This document shows positions 8,252-16,656 of a DNA stretch of 64,000 nucleotides, piece after piece. Where the stretch lies: positions 1 through 64,000 of the forward strand of contig PABH01000012.1 of NCBI GenBank assembly GCA_002702705.1, read 5' to 3'. A program made the position numbers and the translations under genes. The stretch comes from Anaerolineaceae bacterium. Lineage in GTDB: Bacteria; Chloroflexota; Anaerolineae; Anaerolineales; Anaerolineaceae. Position 1 is the first letter of the stretch; every line of letters begins with the position of its first letter. The notes beneath the pieces are model-generated. The model made no database searches and was not told the DNA's origin. It saw only the letters and a program-made list of their open reading frames with translations.

Positions 8252-9574
8252 TTACTCGACAAGTAAACTTTCTCGATATTGTTCGGCAGGAGCTTCTTTT
8301 ACTACATCAACAACTTTGTCATAGTTTTCTTTTATAATTTTTTCAATTTCGTGGATATCGGCTCTGAAAAATTCTTTTCGGTTATTCAACTTATTAATTC
8401 TATTCTTGTAAAAATGTTCATGTAATTTTGCTTCAAGAGCGGGTGCATTTTCAGAAAAAATTAATGCATGTACATCAAACGAAAAAGGAACTGATGCATC
8501 CCCTAATTCATCAACGCGATCCAATGGTTCTAATCGCCTGGTCATTCCTATTTTATAAACATTGTTTCCAAAAGCACCAATATTTGAGATGATATATACG
8601 TACCCAGCTTTAGCATTTTGCTCTCTGTAATCAATTATTTTTTCTTCTTTTTCAAGTTCAGAATACTGTTCCTTTACTTCTTCTAGTTTTTTTAACACTA
8701 ATTCACGTTCAGCTTCGTTTGTAGATTCATTAAGCTTTACCTCTAATTCATTAATTGCATGAATATAGTGCTTTTTTTCTTTTGCAATTTTTTCTCTGGC
8801 TTGGCGGATTTCTTGTTCTAGTTTTTGTTGTTCACGTAATTCTTCTCGGGCTCGTTTTAATTCTTCCTTTTCTTCTTGTTTCTTTTGTTGATACTCAAAT
8901 GCAAGATAAAGTTCTTCATATTTTAAATTCTTATAAGAATCTGAAATGTTAGCTTGCATTATGCGTCCCAACTTGTTTAGTTGTTCATAGGATTTTTCAA
9001 TTCTTTTTTTATTAACTTCCATATTGTTGAACTTAACATTGTCTACACAATAATCACACTCATTGTTAAATGATCTTAACAACAGTTTCTTCATGTCGTT
9101 AACCATTTTTTTGCCTTCAGACTTGCTGTTGTTAACCGTCCAGTTTTCATTTGCCTGTACAGCAATACCATTCTTTATTAGTTGTTTTTGTTTATCCCTG
9201 CACGTTACCAAACGAAGTTTATACTCCTCACTTGTTTGAAACTTGAATTGTGGTTTGTATAGAGCAAAACTTTCTAATAAAATTTCATCATCAAGAACAA
9301 TAATTTCTTTCTTACGTAATTCTATTTGTTTTGTTAATTCTGCTAAAACTTGGTCAAATGCTAGCTTGCGTTTCTCAAACTCCGCTAGGGCTGCATGTGT
9401 TTCATTTTTTGTTTTTTCTTTTTGAATTTCCAAATCCTTAATAGCTTGTTTCAGTTGGTAATATTCCATTTTGTCAATATCAGCTAACACGATTTTAAGT
9501 TCGTCGCGTTCTTTTGTCGTTTGTGCCAGCTCTGCTTTAATAGCATTTACCCGAAAAAAATCTAAAATTGACAT
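8252..9574 (-). CDS. DUF4041 coiled-coil protein with GIY-YIG (T5orf172/MUG113) domain
   Basis: Predicted 440-residue protein. Long coiled coils occur at ~residues 10-80 and ~215-315. Between them is a DUF4041-type region (SEEYKLRLVTCRDKQ). A C-terminal T5orf172/MUG113 nuclease-like domain carries GYVYIISN and YKIGMTRRLEP, the GIY-YIG-type start of this family. Such proteins are frequent in phages and mobile regions. It lies directly upstream of the Mrr-like nuclease, 20 bp apart. Catalytic activity and target are not known; a joint anti-phage or DNA-processing role is an inference. Confidence 0.75.
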   Translation of the reverse strand: MSILDFFRVNAIKAELAQTTKERDELKIVLADIDKMEYYQLKQAIKDLEIQKEKTKNETHAALAEFEKRKLAFDQVLAELTKQIELRKKEIIVLDDEILLESFALYKPQFKFQTSEEYKLRLVTCRDKQKQLIKNGIAVQANENWTVNNSKSEGKKMVNDMKKLLLRSFNNECDYCVDNVKFNNMEVNKKRIEKSYEQLNKLGRIMQANISDSYKNLKYEELYLAFEYQQKKQEEKEELKRAREELREQQKLEQEIRQAREKIAKEKKHYIHAINELEVKLNESTNEAERELVLKKLEEVKEQYSELEKEEKIIDYREQNAKAGYVYIISNIGAFGNNVYKIGMTRRLEPLDRVDELGDASVPFSFDVHALIFSENAPALEAKLHEHFYKNRINKLNNRKEFFRADIHEIEKIIKENYDKVVDVVKEAPAEQYRESLLVE

Positions 9575-9654
9575 GTTTTTCCTCCCGTATTTTTAACGTG
9601 ATAAGTCCACTATCACCATCCTAAATCAAGAACTGTTGATTTCTTGCCATTTAG

Positions 9655-9844
9655 TTACTTATTATAGGACTGGGTTAATTAGAATTTGCGGGATTATTCC
9701 CCCATAGTATGCAAAGTCTTTGATGTGTTAAGTATAGCATCGGTTGAAATTATACAAGAAATGTTTTGATGGGGAATTTTGGTGTGCCTAAAAATACCGC
9801 ATACGAAGCGCAGTCTCCAGCGTTCAGTCTACGCTTTGTTGGAC
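9655..9844 (-). promoter_or_regulatory. spacer repeat 2 with extended -10 promoter and attC-like arm
   Basis: The minus strand has TGCTATACT with the -10 at 9731-9736, about 157 bp before the GIY-YIG gene. On the plus strand the distal end is CTACGCTTTGTTGGAC (GTTRRRY box 9838-9844), which overlaps the last codons of the next gene. The blocks GGTGTGCCTAAAAATACCGC are shared with copy 3. Confidence 0.75.
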
Positions 9845-10354
9845 CGTGCGCTTGTTCTCGCGACATACTTCCATAAACCTCTTGAAATCATCATTGCCTA
9901 TTCGGGCTTTGGGCACGATGATCGTTGGAATATTCTGGACATAAATAAATGCATGCGTTGGTGTGACGGCCAGGTCTGTAATTACATCCCACTTCAGTTT
10001 CGTTCCCCCCATGCTGGAAATTTCTTCGATCCCTTCATTATTTGCGCGTAGGATCCTAGTGGCAAGGGAAGCTTTTTTCACGGGATCGCGATAAGTAATC
10101 TGTATTTTCCTCTTGATGAGAAAATTGAATAATGATGGATAAAAAAGAAAGGATGAGACTGCTAAAACAAGAAAAATGACAAGCAGAAAAACTTGGTTTG
10201 TCACCAACCAGGTACCAAAAGCCGATAGAGAAAAACCAACCAGGTAAGCGAGGCGGCGAAAAATAATTGGATTGCGTAAACCGCGCCTTTGTTTTAATCG
10301 AAATTGCATCAATGCAAGGATATCGGCTTCGCTTAACTCATATTCAACTTCCAT
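9824..10354 (-). CDS. YcxB-like membrane protein
   Basis: Predicted 176-residue protein. Two membrane helices (~residues 33-75) separate a short N-terminal cytoplasmic segment from a C-terminal ~90-residue domain with GIEEISSMGGTKLKWDVI, typical of the YcxB-like family. That family has no established biochemical role. The last residues (VQQSVD) are encoded inside the attC-like arm of the spacer, so the gene end and recombination-site end overlap. Expressed probably from spacer promoter 3. Confidence 0.75.
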   Translation of the reverse strand: MEVEYELSEADILALMQFRLKQRRGLRNPIIFRRLAYLVGFSLSAFGTWLVTNQVFLLVIFLVLAVSSFLFYPSLFNFLIKRKIQITYRDPVKKASLATRILRANNEGIEEISSMGGTKLKWDVITDLAVTPTHAFIYVQNIPTIIVPKARIGNDDFKRFMEVCRENKRTVQQSVD

Positions 10355-10370
10355 AAAAAATCCTTTTACA

Positions 10371-10570
10371 TTGTTTAACTACCGTATAACAATTTGATTA
10401 AGAGTATTCGCGGTGTTGTCCACCCTTTTCTGCAAACTTCTTGATACGTTAAGTATAGCATCGGTTGGTTTTAAACAAGGAATATTTTGAAGCGGGATTT
10501 TTGGTGTGCCTAAAAATACCGCAAAAACGTGAGGCGTAGTTCCCACCATCAGATATCCGCTTTTTTGGGC
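10371..10570 (-). promoter_or_regulatory. spacer repeat 3 with extended -10 promoter
   Basis: GTTTAAC at 10373-10379 fits RYYYAAC and lies 19 bp before the YcxB-like start. The extended -10 (TGCTATACT, minus strand) is at 10452-10457. GCGGTGTT and AATACCGC flank the promoter as an imperfect inverted repeat. The distal arm TTTTTTGGGC is a decayed GTTGGGC. Confidence 0.75.
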
Positions 10571-10582
10571 GGTGTTCTTTTA

Positions 10583-11395
10583 CTACCTTACCCTTATTAG
10601 AAAAGGCAATTTTACATTACTGTATTTTAAGTACGCTGAAACATAAATGGATGCTCTTAACGGTGTAAAGATAATTTGACCAATTCCATTTATTAATACA
10701 AAAAGCAGGTTTTTATTTAATAATGCAGTAGGATTAAAGATATTGAAATTGTTAATTGTTGTTATGTCAAAACCAGATTGAATCAGTACCGTCAATATGT
10801 CTGACAGTATAGAAAACGCATAAAAAATTATTTCTAACATTAACCCAAGTACTGCAAGCACGCTGAAGTGACTTTTGAAAAGTTTCCACGCTTTATCCAA
10901 GCTTTTTCGAATACCCCAATCATTTTCAAAAAATGCAGCAAAAGTAAATGTCCATAAACTAGAAAATATCGAAAGAGGTAAAAACACTAAATTTATATAG
11001 TCTGAATATTCAAGACCACGGATCGATCTATCTATGGAAGTAGCCAGAACCCACAAGAATATTGGTGAAAGTACAAGGACGCCAAGACAAGTACACCCGA
11101 GTGCCCTGCCAAAAAATTTCTTAACCGCAGATAGGGTTTCTTGAATAGTTGCTGATTCACCAATTAAAAAGCGGTATGCAAGATATGGTACGCCAATGAT
11201 ACTTACAAAATATAGAATGGAGAGAAAAAAACCGAATATTGACGCAATTAATTGCGGGAGTAAATCTGCGTCTCTTCCAACTTGAAAATCAATAAAAACT
11301 AAATTAAGAAAAGGTAGTACACTGAAAAGCCAAATAGTTTTTTGCTTCCAAATACTTTTCCAGCCATGTCTCACAAACAAAAACACATCTGCCAT
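10583..11395 (-). CDS. multi-pass membrane protein of unknown function
   Basis: Hypothetical protein of 270 residues with about six hydrophobic membrane segments and few charged loops. The N-terminal phrase VRHGWKSIWKQKTIWLFS and general layout resemble integral membrane proteins annotated only as hypothetical in many bacteria. No catalytic motif was found. It lies just below the attC-like site at 11423-11544 and has no copy of the promoter repeat directly upstream. It may depend on read-through. Confidence 0.6.
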   Translation of the reverse strand: MADVFLFVRHGWKSIWKQKTIWLFSVLPFLNLVFIDFQVGRDADLLPQLIASIFGFFLSILYFVSIIGVPYLAYRFLIGESATIQETLSAVKKFFGRALGCTCLGVLVLSPIFLWVLATSIDRSIRGLEYSDYINLVFLPLSIFSSLWTFTFAAFFENDWGIRKSLDKAWKLFKSHFSVLAVLGLMLEIIFYAFSILSDILTVLIQSGFDITTINNFNIFNPTALLNKNLLFVLINGIGQIIFTPLRASIYVSAYLKYSNVKLPFLIRVR

Positions 11396-11422
11396 TATTT
11401 ACTTTCCCTTTATTTTTGGCAA

Positions 11423-11544
11423 GGCCAACTAATGGTTTGCATTACTGGTTCTAAGGCTGGCATTAGGAGTAGGAAAAACTCGAAGACCGAAAAATGGTTG
11501 AAATTGCGGTAGAAATCCAGCATCCTGCGCGTGTTTTGTTAGGC
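11423..11544. repeat. attC-like recombination site (122 bp)
   Basis: Begins GGCCAAC 28 bp before a start codon and ends GTTAGGC 10 bp after a stop codon. GTTAGGC is the classical attC core form. The inner arms GCATTACTGG and CCAGCATCC pair imperfectly, leaving bulges as in attC hairpins. No promoter repeat is inside. Size and layout fit integron attC sites. Confidence 0.55.
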
Positions 11545-11553
11545 GATTGCTTT

Positions 11554-12210
11554 TCACTTTGAGTTAAATAAGAGCATAACAAACATGAAAGCTAAGAGCA
11601 AAAAAAATGGAATACCGATAATCAAAAAAAAGCGAATTATGTTTTTTTGATATGTAGCCTTATCTACAGGAGGCTTTTCGGCAATGAGTTTTTGCATGGA
11701 TACCAGGTCGCCAGTTGATAGGCTGTTTTCTAAAAGAATCAACTCTTTTATTGCATTTTGCCCTTTCCATAATCCGAATAATGCAATAACATGGAAAATT
11801 GTTGATAACCAATCTCCAAATGCGAGAGCAAACAATCCATCAAGACCATATAACACCATGCCAGTAATTACAGCCCACCGTAATCTTTTTCTTCCCAATA
11901 TTCCACAAATTGCAAACACACCTGCGAAAAGAAAATCCAGCCCGAAACCAATAACTCGAATGATGGATCCTGCTCCAGAACTAACATCTTTGACGAGAGC
12001 GGAAACGAAACCATCAATAAATTGGGTTGCGCCTAACCCAATCATAAAAGTTACGGACCCGCCTGTGAAAAAGATTATGGAATTCAATATGGACATGCCT
12101 GCAACCCAGAAAAACCAACTTGTTCCACCCTTTATCTGATTTTCCAACGTAAGCAATTTTTTTGATACGGAAATTTGAGTCATGTCTGCGGTGTTTATAA
12201 TTTGTTCCAT
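11554..12210 (-). CDS. multi-pass membrane protein of unknown function
   Basis: Hypothetical 218-residue protein with about five membrane helices. A ~20-residue N-terminal helix precedes the first helix (WFFWVAGMSILNSIIFF), and a ~35-residue soluble loop precedes the last helix. The start is placed at 12210, where GGAAGG precedes ATG; a longer frame to 12312 runs back into the spacer repeat and has no ribosome site. Probably driven by spacer promoter 4. No family function can be stated. Confidence 0.6.
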   Translation of the reverse strand: MEQIINTADMTQISVSKKLLTLENQIKGGTSWFFWVAGMSILNSIIFFTGGSVTFMIGLGATQFIDGFVSALVKDVSSGAGSIIRVIGFGLDFLFAGVFAICGILGRKRLRWAVITGMVLYGLDGLFALAFGDWLSTIFHVIALFGLWKGQNAIKELILLENSLSTGDLVSMQKLIAEKPPVDKATYQKNIIRFFLIIGIPFFLLLAFMFVMLLFNSK

Positions 12211-12260
12211 GGTACCTTCCATATTTGTTTGAATGATTTTTGTTTTTAGCGTCAATGTTA

Positions 12261-12514
12261 AGCAATTAAATATACGGAATTCTGGTAGGCTGCATTTTTG
12301 CAGTGTATTCACTTAATAAATAGTTGATTGGAAGAGATTGCGGTGTTTTCCACCCTTGTTGTGCAAACTTCTTGATGTGTTAAGTATAGCATTGGTTGGT
12401 TTTAAAAAAGCAGTATTTTGATGTTGGATTTTAGTAATTAATCAGGTGCAACGCACTATTTTCTTTCGGGGTTGCATGTGTAAATGCCTACATTTCTGAC
12501 GAGGTGCGTTGGGC
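12261..12514 (-). promoter_or_regulatory. spacer repeat 4 with extended -10 promoter
   Basis: The leader block TATACGGAATTCTGGTAGGCTGC begins at ~12271. The minus-strand extended -10 (TGCTATACT) is at 12383-12388, ~173 bp before the start. The distal portion contains an unrelated GGTGCAACGC...GCGTTGGGC inverted repeat (12446-12514) ending in a GTTGGGC box. Confidence 0.65.
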
Positions 12515-12589
12515 AAACCAAGTACGTCGCACCTTTTGTCCTGTTGTTATATGCGCCTGTCGAGGCGGAATGAAGACAACCTTGTTTTG

Positions 12590-13201
12590 TTATCCCCTGT
12601 TGAATTCAAGAAGAAACCAGAGATGTTGGTGAGGATCATAGACCAGCCGGGCATATCCCGTATCTCCAAAACCAAAAACAATGCCTTGTTGGTTAATAGA
12701 GGGCGGCGCGCCAACGATGGTTCTTAAGGCGTCGTTCAGAATGCCACCGTGGGCAACAACCAAATAGTTTCCGGCACCGCGCCGGATGATTTTTTCTACC
12801 GCTCTTGCGCCGCGGCAGTACATCTCCCAGCTGCTTTCACCGGTGCCGCAGCATGGTTCGTATGGATTTCGGAAAGCCGGTTTGGGGTACTGCACTGCTG
12901 CAACATCACGCGGCATACCCGCAAGCGGGCCGTTATCCATTTCCATCCAATCCGGATCGGTTTCAATCGGCACATTGAGCAATTGGCCAATGATTCTTGC
13001 TGTTTCATGGGTGCGTTGGAGTGTGCTGGAAATAATTGTGTCAAAGTGAAAATTGCGAGAAAGAAATTCTTGTGCCCGGGCTTGAACCTGGGCTCGTCCA
13101 ACATCCGTCAGTGGAGAATCGTATCTGCCTTCGTGGACTTCTTCATCATCAGCGCGAGAACGTCCGTGTCGTAAGAATGTTATGTAAATTTCTTTGTTCA
13201 T
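12590..13201 (-). CDS. histidine phosphatase (phosphoglycerate-mutase-like) family protein
   Basis: Predicted 203-residue cytoplasmic phosphatase of the histidine phosphatase superfamily. The catalytic LRHGRS (Arg11, His12) sits at the N-terminus, with the second half of the active site at VVAHGG. ETARI and LTDVGRAQ are typical. The start at 13201 has GGAG eight bases upstream; a longer start at 13234 lacks this. It lies 71 bp after the stop of the nucleotidyltransferase gene and may share that transcript. The substrate cannot be told from sequence. Confidence 0.85.
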   Translation of the reverse strand: MNKEIYITFLRHGRSRADDEEVHEGRYDSPLTDVGRAQVQARAQEFLSRNFHFDTIISSTLQRTHETARIIGQLLNVPIETDPDWMEMDNGPLAGMPRDVAAVQYPKPAFRNPYEPCCGTGESSWEMYCRGARAVEKIIRRGAGNYLVVAHGGILNDALRTIVGAPPSINQQGIVFGFGDTGYARLVYDPHQHLWFLLEFNRG

Positions 13202-13272
13202 TGGAGCCACTCCTGATTTTTCATTCCGGAGCAAATCGCTCCTGGTGTTTGTTGTAAATAGTTGGTTTGACT

Positions 13273-14121
13273 TTATAAGAAGGTATTATTTTTCAACAAA
13301 TCGGTCATTTCTGTACTTAATTCTTTCAGCAAAGCCACAGATCGACTGATCGTTTCAGGTTTGGCACTTAACGATGTAAAAATTTCCTCTACCCGGCTTT
13401 GAAAAAAATCAGGTTTAATTTTGAAATGATTTGCACTGGCAACAGCTCCCTTTTCGTTTAACCAATGTTCTTTATTTATGGCAAATAAAACCTGGAGAAT
13501 ACACATTACACTCCGAAAACAACAACCTGCTGCGTAAGTGACATCAGCCTTTGCAATACTTTTTTTGGCAATTTCTATCGAAAAATCGATCTCCCACCAA
13601 AAATTTTGAATAACCGCCTTTTGTAAGGCAAGGGGGTAGGGGGTAACTTTGCTTTTTAATTTTTTTATTAATCCTTCAGGGTCCCAAAGCGGTTGGCAGA
13701 TTGCTGTTTCTCCAAGGTAAATTGATGAGATGAATCCATGAGGGTGTCCGGGTTGGTAAAAAGTTTCTATTTTGCCCTCAAGACAAGTGTTAATTACGGT
13801 GTTTACCTTATCTAAATCCCGGTATAAAAAATCTACAGGGACGGATTGAATACGTAACCAACCGCCGCCATTAATCCAGGGTCCCCAGCCACCGATTGGC
13901 GTAATGAGGTCGGTTCGATTTCCATCGTCCAGTTTTGCTGCCACTTTTGCCAATTCATTCAGATTTAAAGGTTGGCGTGTGTCATAATAAATTCCCAAAT
14001 CAATATCGGACGCTGCATGGTGGGTTCCCCTTGCGCGGGAACCGCCGAGCACAACAGCCTTAACCCCCGATACATTTTTAACTTCATTAACAATGTTTTG
14101 AATGAGTGATTCTATATCCAT
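13273..14121 (-). CDS. nucleotidyltransferase domain protein
   Basis: Predicted 282-residue NTP-transferase. The N-terminal polymerase-beta-like fold carries VLGGSRARGTHH and SDIDLGIYYD, which supply the GS motif and both metal-binding aspartates. The C-terminal ~170 residues are helical, as in aminoglycoside or lincosamide nucleotidyltransferase-like proteins. It could modify a small molecule or act as a toxin-type nucleotidyltransferase; no antitoxin partner lies beside it. Expressed from spacer promoter 5, with the phosphatase gene downstream. Confidence 0.75.
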   Translation of the reverse strand: MDIESLIQNIVNEVKNVSGVKAVVLGGSRARGTHHAASDIDLGIYYDTRQPLNLNELAKVAAKLDDGNRTDLITPIGGWGPWINGGGWLRIQSVPVDFLYRDLDKVNTVINTCLEGKIETFYQPGHPHGFISSIYLGETAICQPLWDPEGLIKKLKSKVTPYPLALQKAVIQNFWWEIDFSIEIAKKSIAKADVTYAAGCCFRSVMCILQVLFAINKEHWLNEKGAVASANHFKIKPDFFQSRVEEIFTSLSAKPETISRSVALLKELSTEMTDLLKNNTFL

Positions 14122-14149
14122 AACTACCTGAGGGAAACTTTTAATAATC

Positions 14150-14392
14150 TAGCCAACGGTTAATTATACATAAGCTGATACATTGTACTTTTGCCATATA
14201 TCTACCTGATTGAGTATTGGTATCTAAGAATTTTCAGTTTTACCCACCCTTATTGTGCAAACTTTTTGACGTGTCAAGTATAGCATCGGTTGATATTAAT
14301 CCGGGATTATTCAAATGGGAATTTTTGTAGACACCCGAAAATGTTGTACACGGGTGGTGAAGTTCCATGGTCGGGTGCATGCTGTGTTAGAC
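14150..14392 (-). promoter_or_regulatory. spacer repeat 5, full attC-like ends with extended -10 promoter
   Basis: One of the best preserved spacers (243 bp). AGCCAAC at 14150-14156 lies 29 bp before a start codon, followed by GGTTAATTATAC. The extended -10 (minus strand) is at 14277-14282. The distal arm GTGCATGCTGTGTTAGAC ends in the box 14386-14392, 28 bp from the next stop codon. Confidence 0.75.
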
Positions 14393-14419
14393 AACGTTTT
14401 GTTGGTCCAGTTGAATCGT

Positions 14420-14944
14420 CTAAAACTCAATGTTATCTGCCTTTACGATTTTTGCTATGGCTTTTATCTCACGATTTACTCTACTAATTTCATTTTCGGC
14501 ATTCAAATCATCAAAGTTAAAAGTACTATGTCCATCTTCCACTAGGATTACATCGTATCCAAGTTCAACTGCACGACGAGAACTTGTTTCCACGCACATT
14601 TCCGTTTGCATTCCTGCAATTACGAGATCAGTAATTCCTTGTTTTTTAAGTACCTTTGCTAAATCCGTATTATGGAATGCGTCAGGGCCTTGTTTGTCAA
14701 TAACAATATCATCGACCTGTGGTTTTATGGATGGGTGAATTTCCCAGCCAGGCGTTCCTGGCTGATCCGGCTCGCCATCGTCCCCATTATTCCGCACATA
14801 AATTACAGGGACATTCTTCTCATGAGCCTTATCAATCAAGCTGGACAATACATTAATGATTCGGTCACTGTCAAAAATTGAAAAATTTTCATCAAACATG
14901 TTTACTTGAGCGTCAATTATTATCAAAACTTGCCTTGGATTCAT
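14420..14944 (-). CDS. isochorismatase-family cysteine hydrolase
   Basis: Predicted 174-residue cytoplasmic hydrolase. The catalytic triad of the family is visible: Asp11 (IIIDAQVNMF), Lys84 (VIDKQGPDAF) and Cys117 (GMQTEMCVETS). Members hydrolyse amides or enol ethers such as nicotinamide, N-carbamoyl compounds or isochorismate; the substrate here is unknown. It is a lone gene within the cassette array, upstream-flanked by a spacer without the common promoter. A start at 14944 gives a full-length family member. Confidence 0.9.
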   Translation of the reverse strand: MNPRQVLIIIDAQVNMFDENFSIFDSDRIINVLSSLIDKAHEKNVPVIYVRNNGDDGEPDQPGTPGWEIHPSIKPQVDDIVIDKQGPDAFHNTDLAKVLKKQGITDLVIAGMQTEMCVETSSRRAVELGYDVILVEDGHSTFNFDDLNAENEISRVNREIKAIAKIVKADNIEF

Positions 14945-15007
14945 TTGAAAACTCCTAAGAACAGTTAATTAATAAAGATACCTTTCCATTTTACCGATTA
15001 ATTGCCA

Positions 15008-15120
15008 TCCCAACAATTAATGATCCAGACTCTTGATGCATTTACGTGAGATGCAAGACCACGATCTCAAAAAGTCTCACCTACGGGAGGCAGTCTTTTA
15101 ATCTAAACCTCCCGTTGGGC
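15008..15120. repeat. atypical attC-like spacer with GGGAGG hairpin
   Basis: TCCCAAC near 15008 and GTTGGGC at 15114-15120 bound the segment in the RYYYAAC...GTTRRRY order. An internal hairpin pairs CGGGAGG (15084) with CCTCCCG (15109). No promoter repeat occurs. A third GGGAGG lies near 15153. Confidence 0.4.
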
Positions 15121-15197
15121 GGGTTTTTAACAGGGTTAATTCAAATTTCATCAACGGGAGGGCGTGTTGCGCTGAGCAGTTACGATTGTAGTTTATC

Positions 15198-15854
15198 TCA
15201 CCAAAGACCATAGATTGGTCCTGTAAAAAAGAAAACGATCATACCGATGGAATTATAAAAACCATGCGCCAGAATAGCGGCCCATAAATTATTATCAAAT
15301 TTCAGTTTTAACCAACTGAAGAACAGAGCATCGACGGTCGTTACGACTACACCGATGAGACCCTGCTCGGTATGAGCCAGACCGAATAACAGGCTTGAAA
15401 TCCCGACCGTGAGCAACACGCCGGGTAAATTGCTCCCAAATAGATCAGTGAGCAATTTCTGAAAATAGCCGCGATAAACAATTTCTTCGCCCAAAGCAGC
15501 CAGCGTCCAGGAAAGCACCAAAAGAAGAACCAATTGCCCTGTATTGCCTTTGAGATTGGCAAACCCGCTGTAATCAATGGTCGTGCCAGTCAGGCGGTTC
15601 ATGATCGGTAAAACCACGCCGACATCAAATAATTGCAAAAAAACAACGCTGATGAAGGCAAAAACAATCATACGTTTCCAAGATTGGGGACGTTTAAATC
15701 CTAACAAACGGATGTGCTCGCGGCGGATGAGTAATGACACAAAAAGCATCCCCAAAATGACCAGGGTTGGGAGGAAAAGATCGAGCAGGATCACTACTGC
15801 TGCGGCTACAAGCTCAATAATCGTGATGATTTTCCAGAAGGTTTTGTTGTTCAT
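15198..15854 (-). CDS. CPBP family intramembrane metalloprotease
   Basis: Predicted 218-residue, multi-pass membrane protease of the CPBP (CAAX protease/bacteriocin-processing, Abi) family. Motif 1 is GEEIVYRGY (Glu123, Glu124, Arg128), motif 2 is FGLAH, and motif 3 is AHGFYNS, which together form the membrane metalloprotease site. Family members act in prenyl-protein processing, bacteriocin self-immunity or unknown roles. A second, unrelated-length CPBP gene lies at 17815. No bacteriocin gene is visible nearby. Confidence 0.9.
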   Translation of the reverse strand: MNNKTFWKIITIIELVAAAVVILLDLFLPTLVILGMLFVSLLIRREHIRLLGFKRPQSWKRMIVFAFISVVFLQLFDVGVVLPIMNRLTGTTIDYSGFANLKGNTGQLVLLLVLSWTLAALGEEIVYRGYFQKLLTDLFGSNLPGVLLTVGISSLLFGLAHTEQGLIGVVVTTVDALFFSWLKLKFDNNLWAAILAHGFYNSIGMIVFFFTGPIYGLW

Positions 15855-15958
15855 TTTTTCTCTTTATCCTAATCATAGTATCTGCTTTTGTAGAAGGTCG
15901 GTTGAACGGAGCCACCAATGATTTTAATAATACGGATTCTTAATGCTGCTACTGGGGT

Positions 15959-16447
15959 TTACAGCAAAATTTGCCAAAATCCTACATCGATCCACTGGTC
16001 AAATTTATTTCCTACTTCATAAAAGTGGGCAGTTTTTTTGAACCCTAAAGACTCGTGTAATCGCACACTGGATTCATTCGGCAGCGCTATTCCCCCAATA
16101 GCCGTATGAAAACCTGACGCGGTGAGTTCAGTGAGGAGTTTGGTGTAGAGTAATTTACCAAACCCTTTCCCTGAATGATTTTTTGACAGGTAGACTGTCG
16201 TTTCAACGGTGTGTTTGTACGCTGGTCTCGCGCGCCATTTGCTTGCATAGGTGTAACCAATGACTTCACCATCAATTTCCAGGACAAGCCACGGCAGTGA
16301 GGAACCAACAATATCCGAAATGCGGCTGTTAATATCATCTGTACGGACTGGTTCTTTTTCGAAGGTTATGATTGTATTTAAAATATAGTAATTGTAGATT
16401 TCTACAATCTTTGCAGCATCGTCTTTTGTTACAGTACGAATAATCAT
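15959..16447 (-). CDS. GNAT N-acetyltransferase, phosphinothricin acetyltransferase-like
   Basis: Predicted 162-residue acetyl-CoA-dependent acetyltransferase. IVEIYNYYILNTIITFE and YTYASKWRARPAY are hallmarks of the PAT/Bar-like branch, and the acetyl-CoA loop is SGKGFGKLLY. These enzymes acetylate amino-acid-like toxins such as phosphinothricin or methionine sulfoximine; the real substrate is unknown. The start at 16447 follows AAGGAG closely; an alternative ATG lies 18 bp upstream. Transcribed from spacer promoter 6. Confidence 0.85.
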   Translation of the reverse strand: MIIRTVTKDDAAKIVEIYNYYILNTIITFEKEPVRTDDINSRISDIVGSSLPWLVLEIDGEVIGYTYASKWRARPAYKHTVETTVYLSKNHSGKGFGKLLYTKLLTELTASGFHTAIGGIALPNESSVRLHESLGFKKTAHFYEVGNKFDQWIDVGFWQILL

Positions 16448-16499
16448 ATTCTCCTTAATTAACAATGATTAATGATTCAAATTTTTGAAAGGTAATATT

Positions 16500-16625
16500 T
16501 TTTAATCTGTTTGGTAAAGGTTTGATATGTTGAAAAATAGCTGTTTACTCTATCTGTGTAGGCAAGTTTCTTGATGGATAAAGTATAGCAGTGGTTGGTT
16601 TTTAACAAGGAAGATTTTGACGGGG
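16500..16625 (-). promoter_or_regulatory. spacer repeat 6 with extended -10 promoter
   Basis: Diverged copy. The minus strand keeps TGCTATACT with the -10 at 16582-16587, about 135 bp before the acetyltransferase start. The leader blocks are partly rearranged and the distal GTTRRRY arm is missing. Confidence 0.6.
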
Positions 16626-16656
16626 AAATTCAAAAAACAAAATACGCGAGAAAAAC

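Noticed and set aside
12223-12312. N-terminal extension of the membrane protein at 11554
   Set aside because: The stretch is part of the spacer leader repeat and has no ribosome site.
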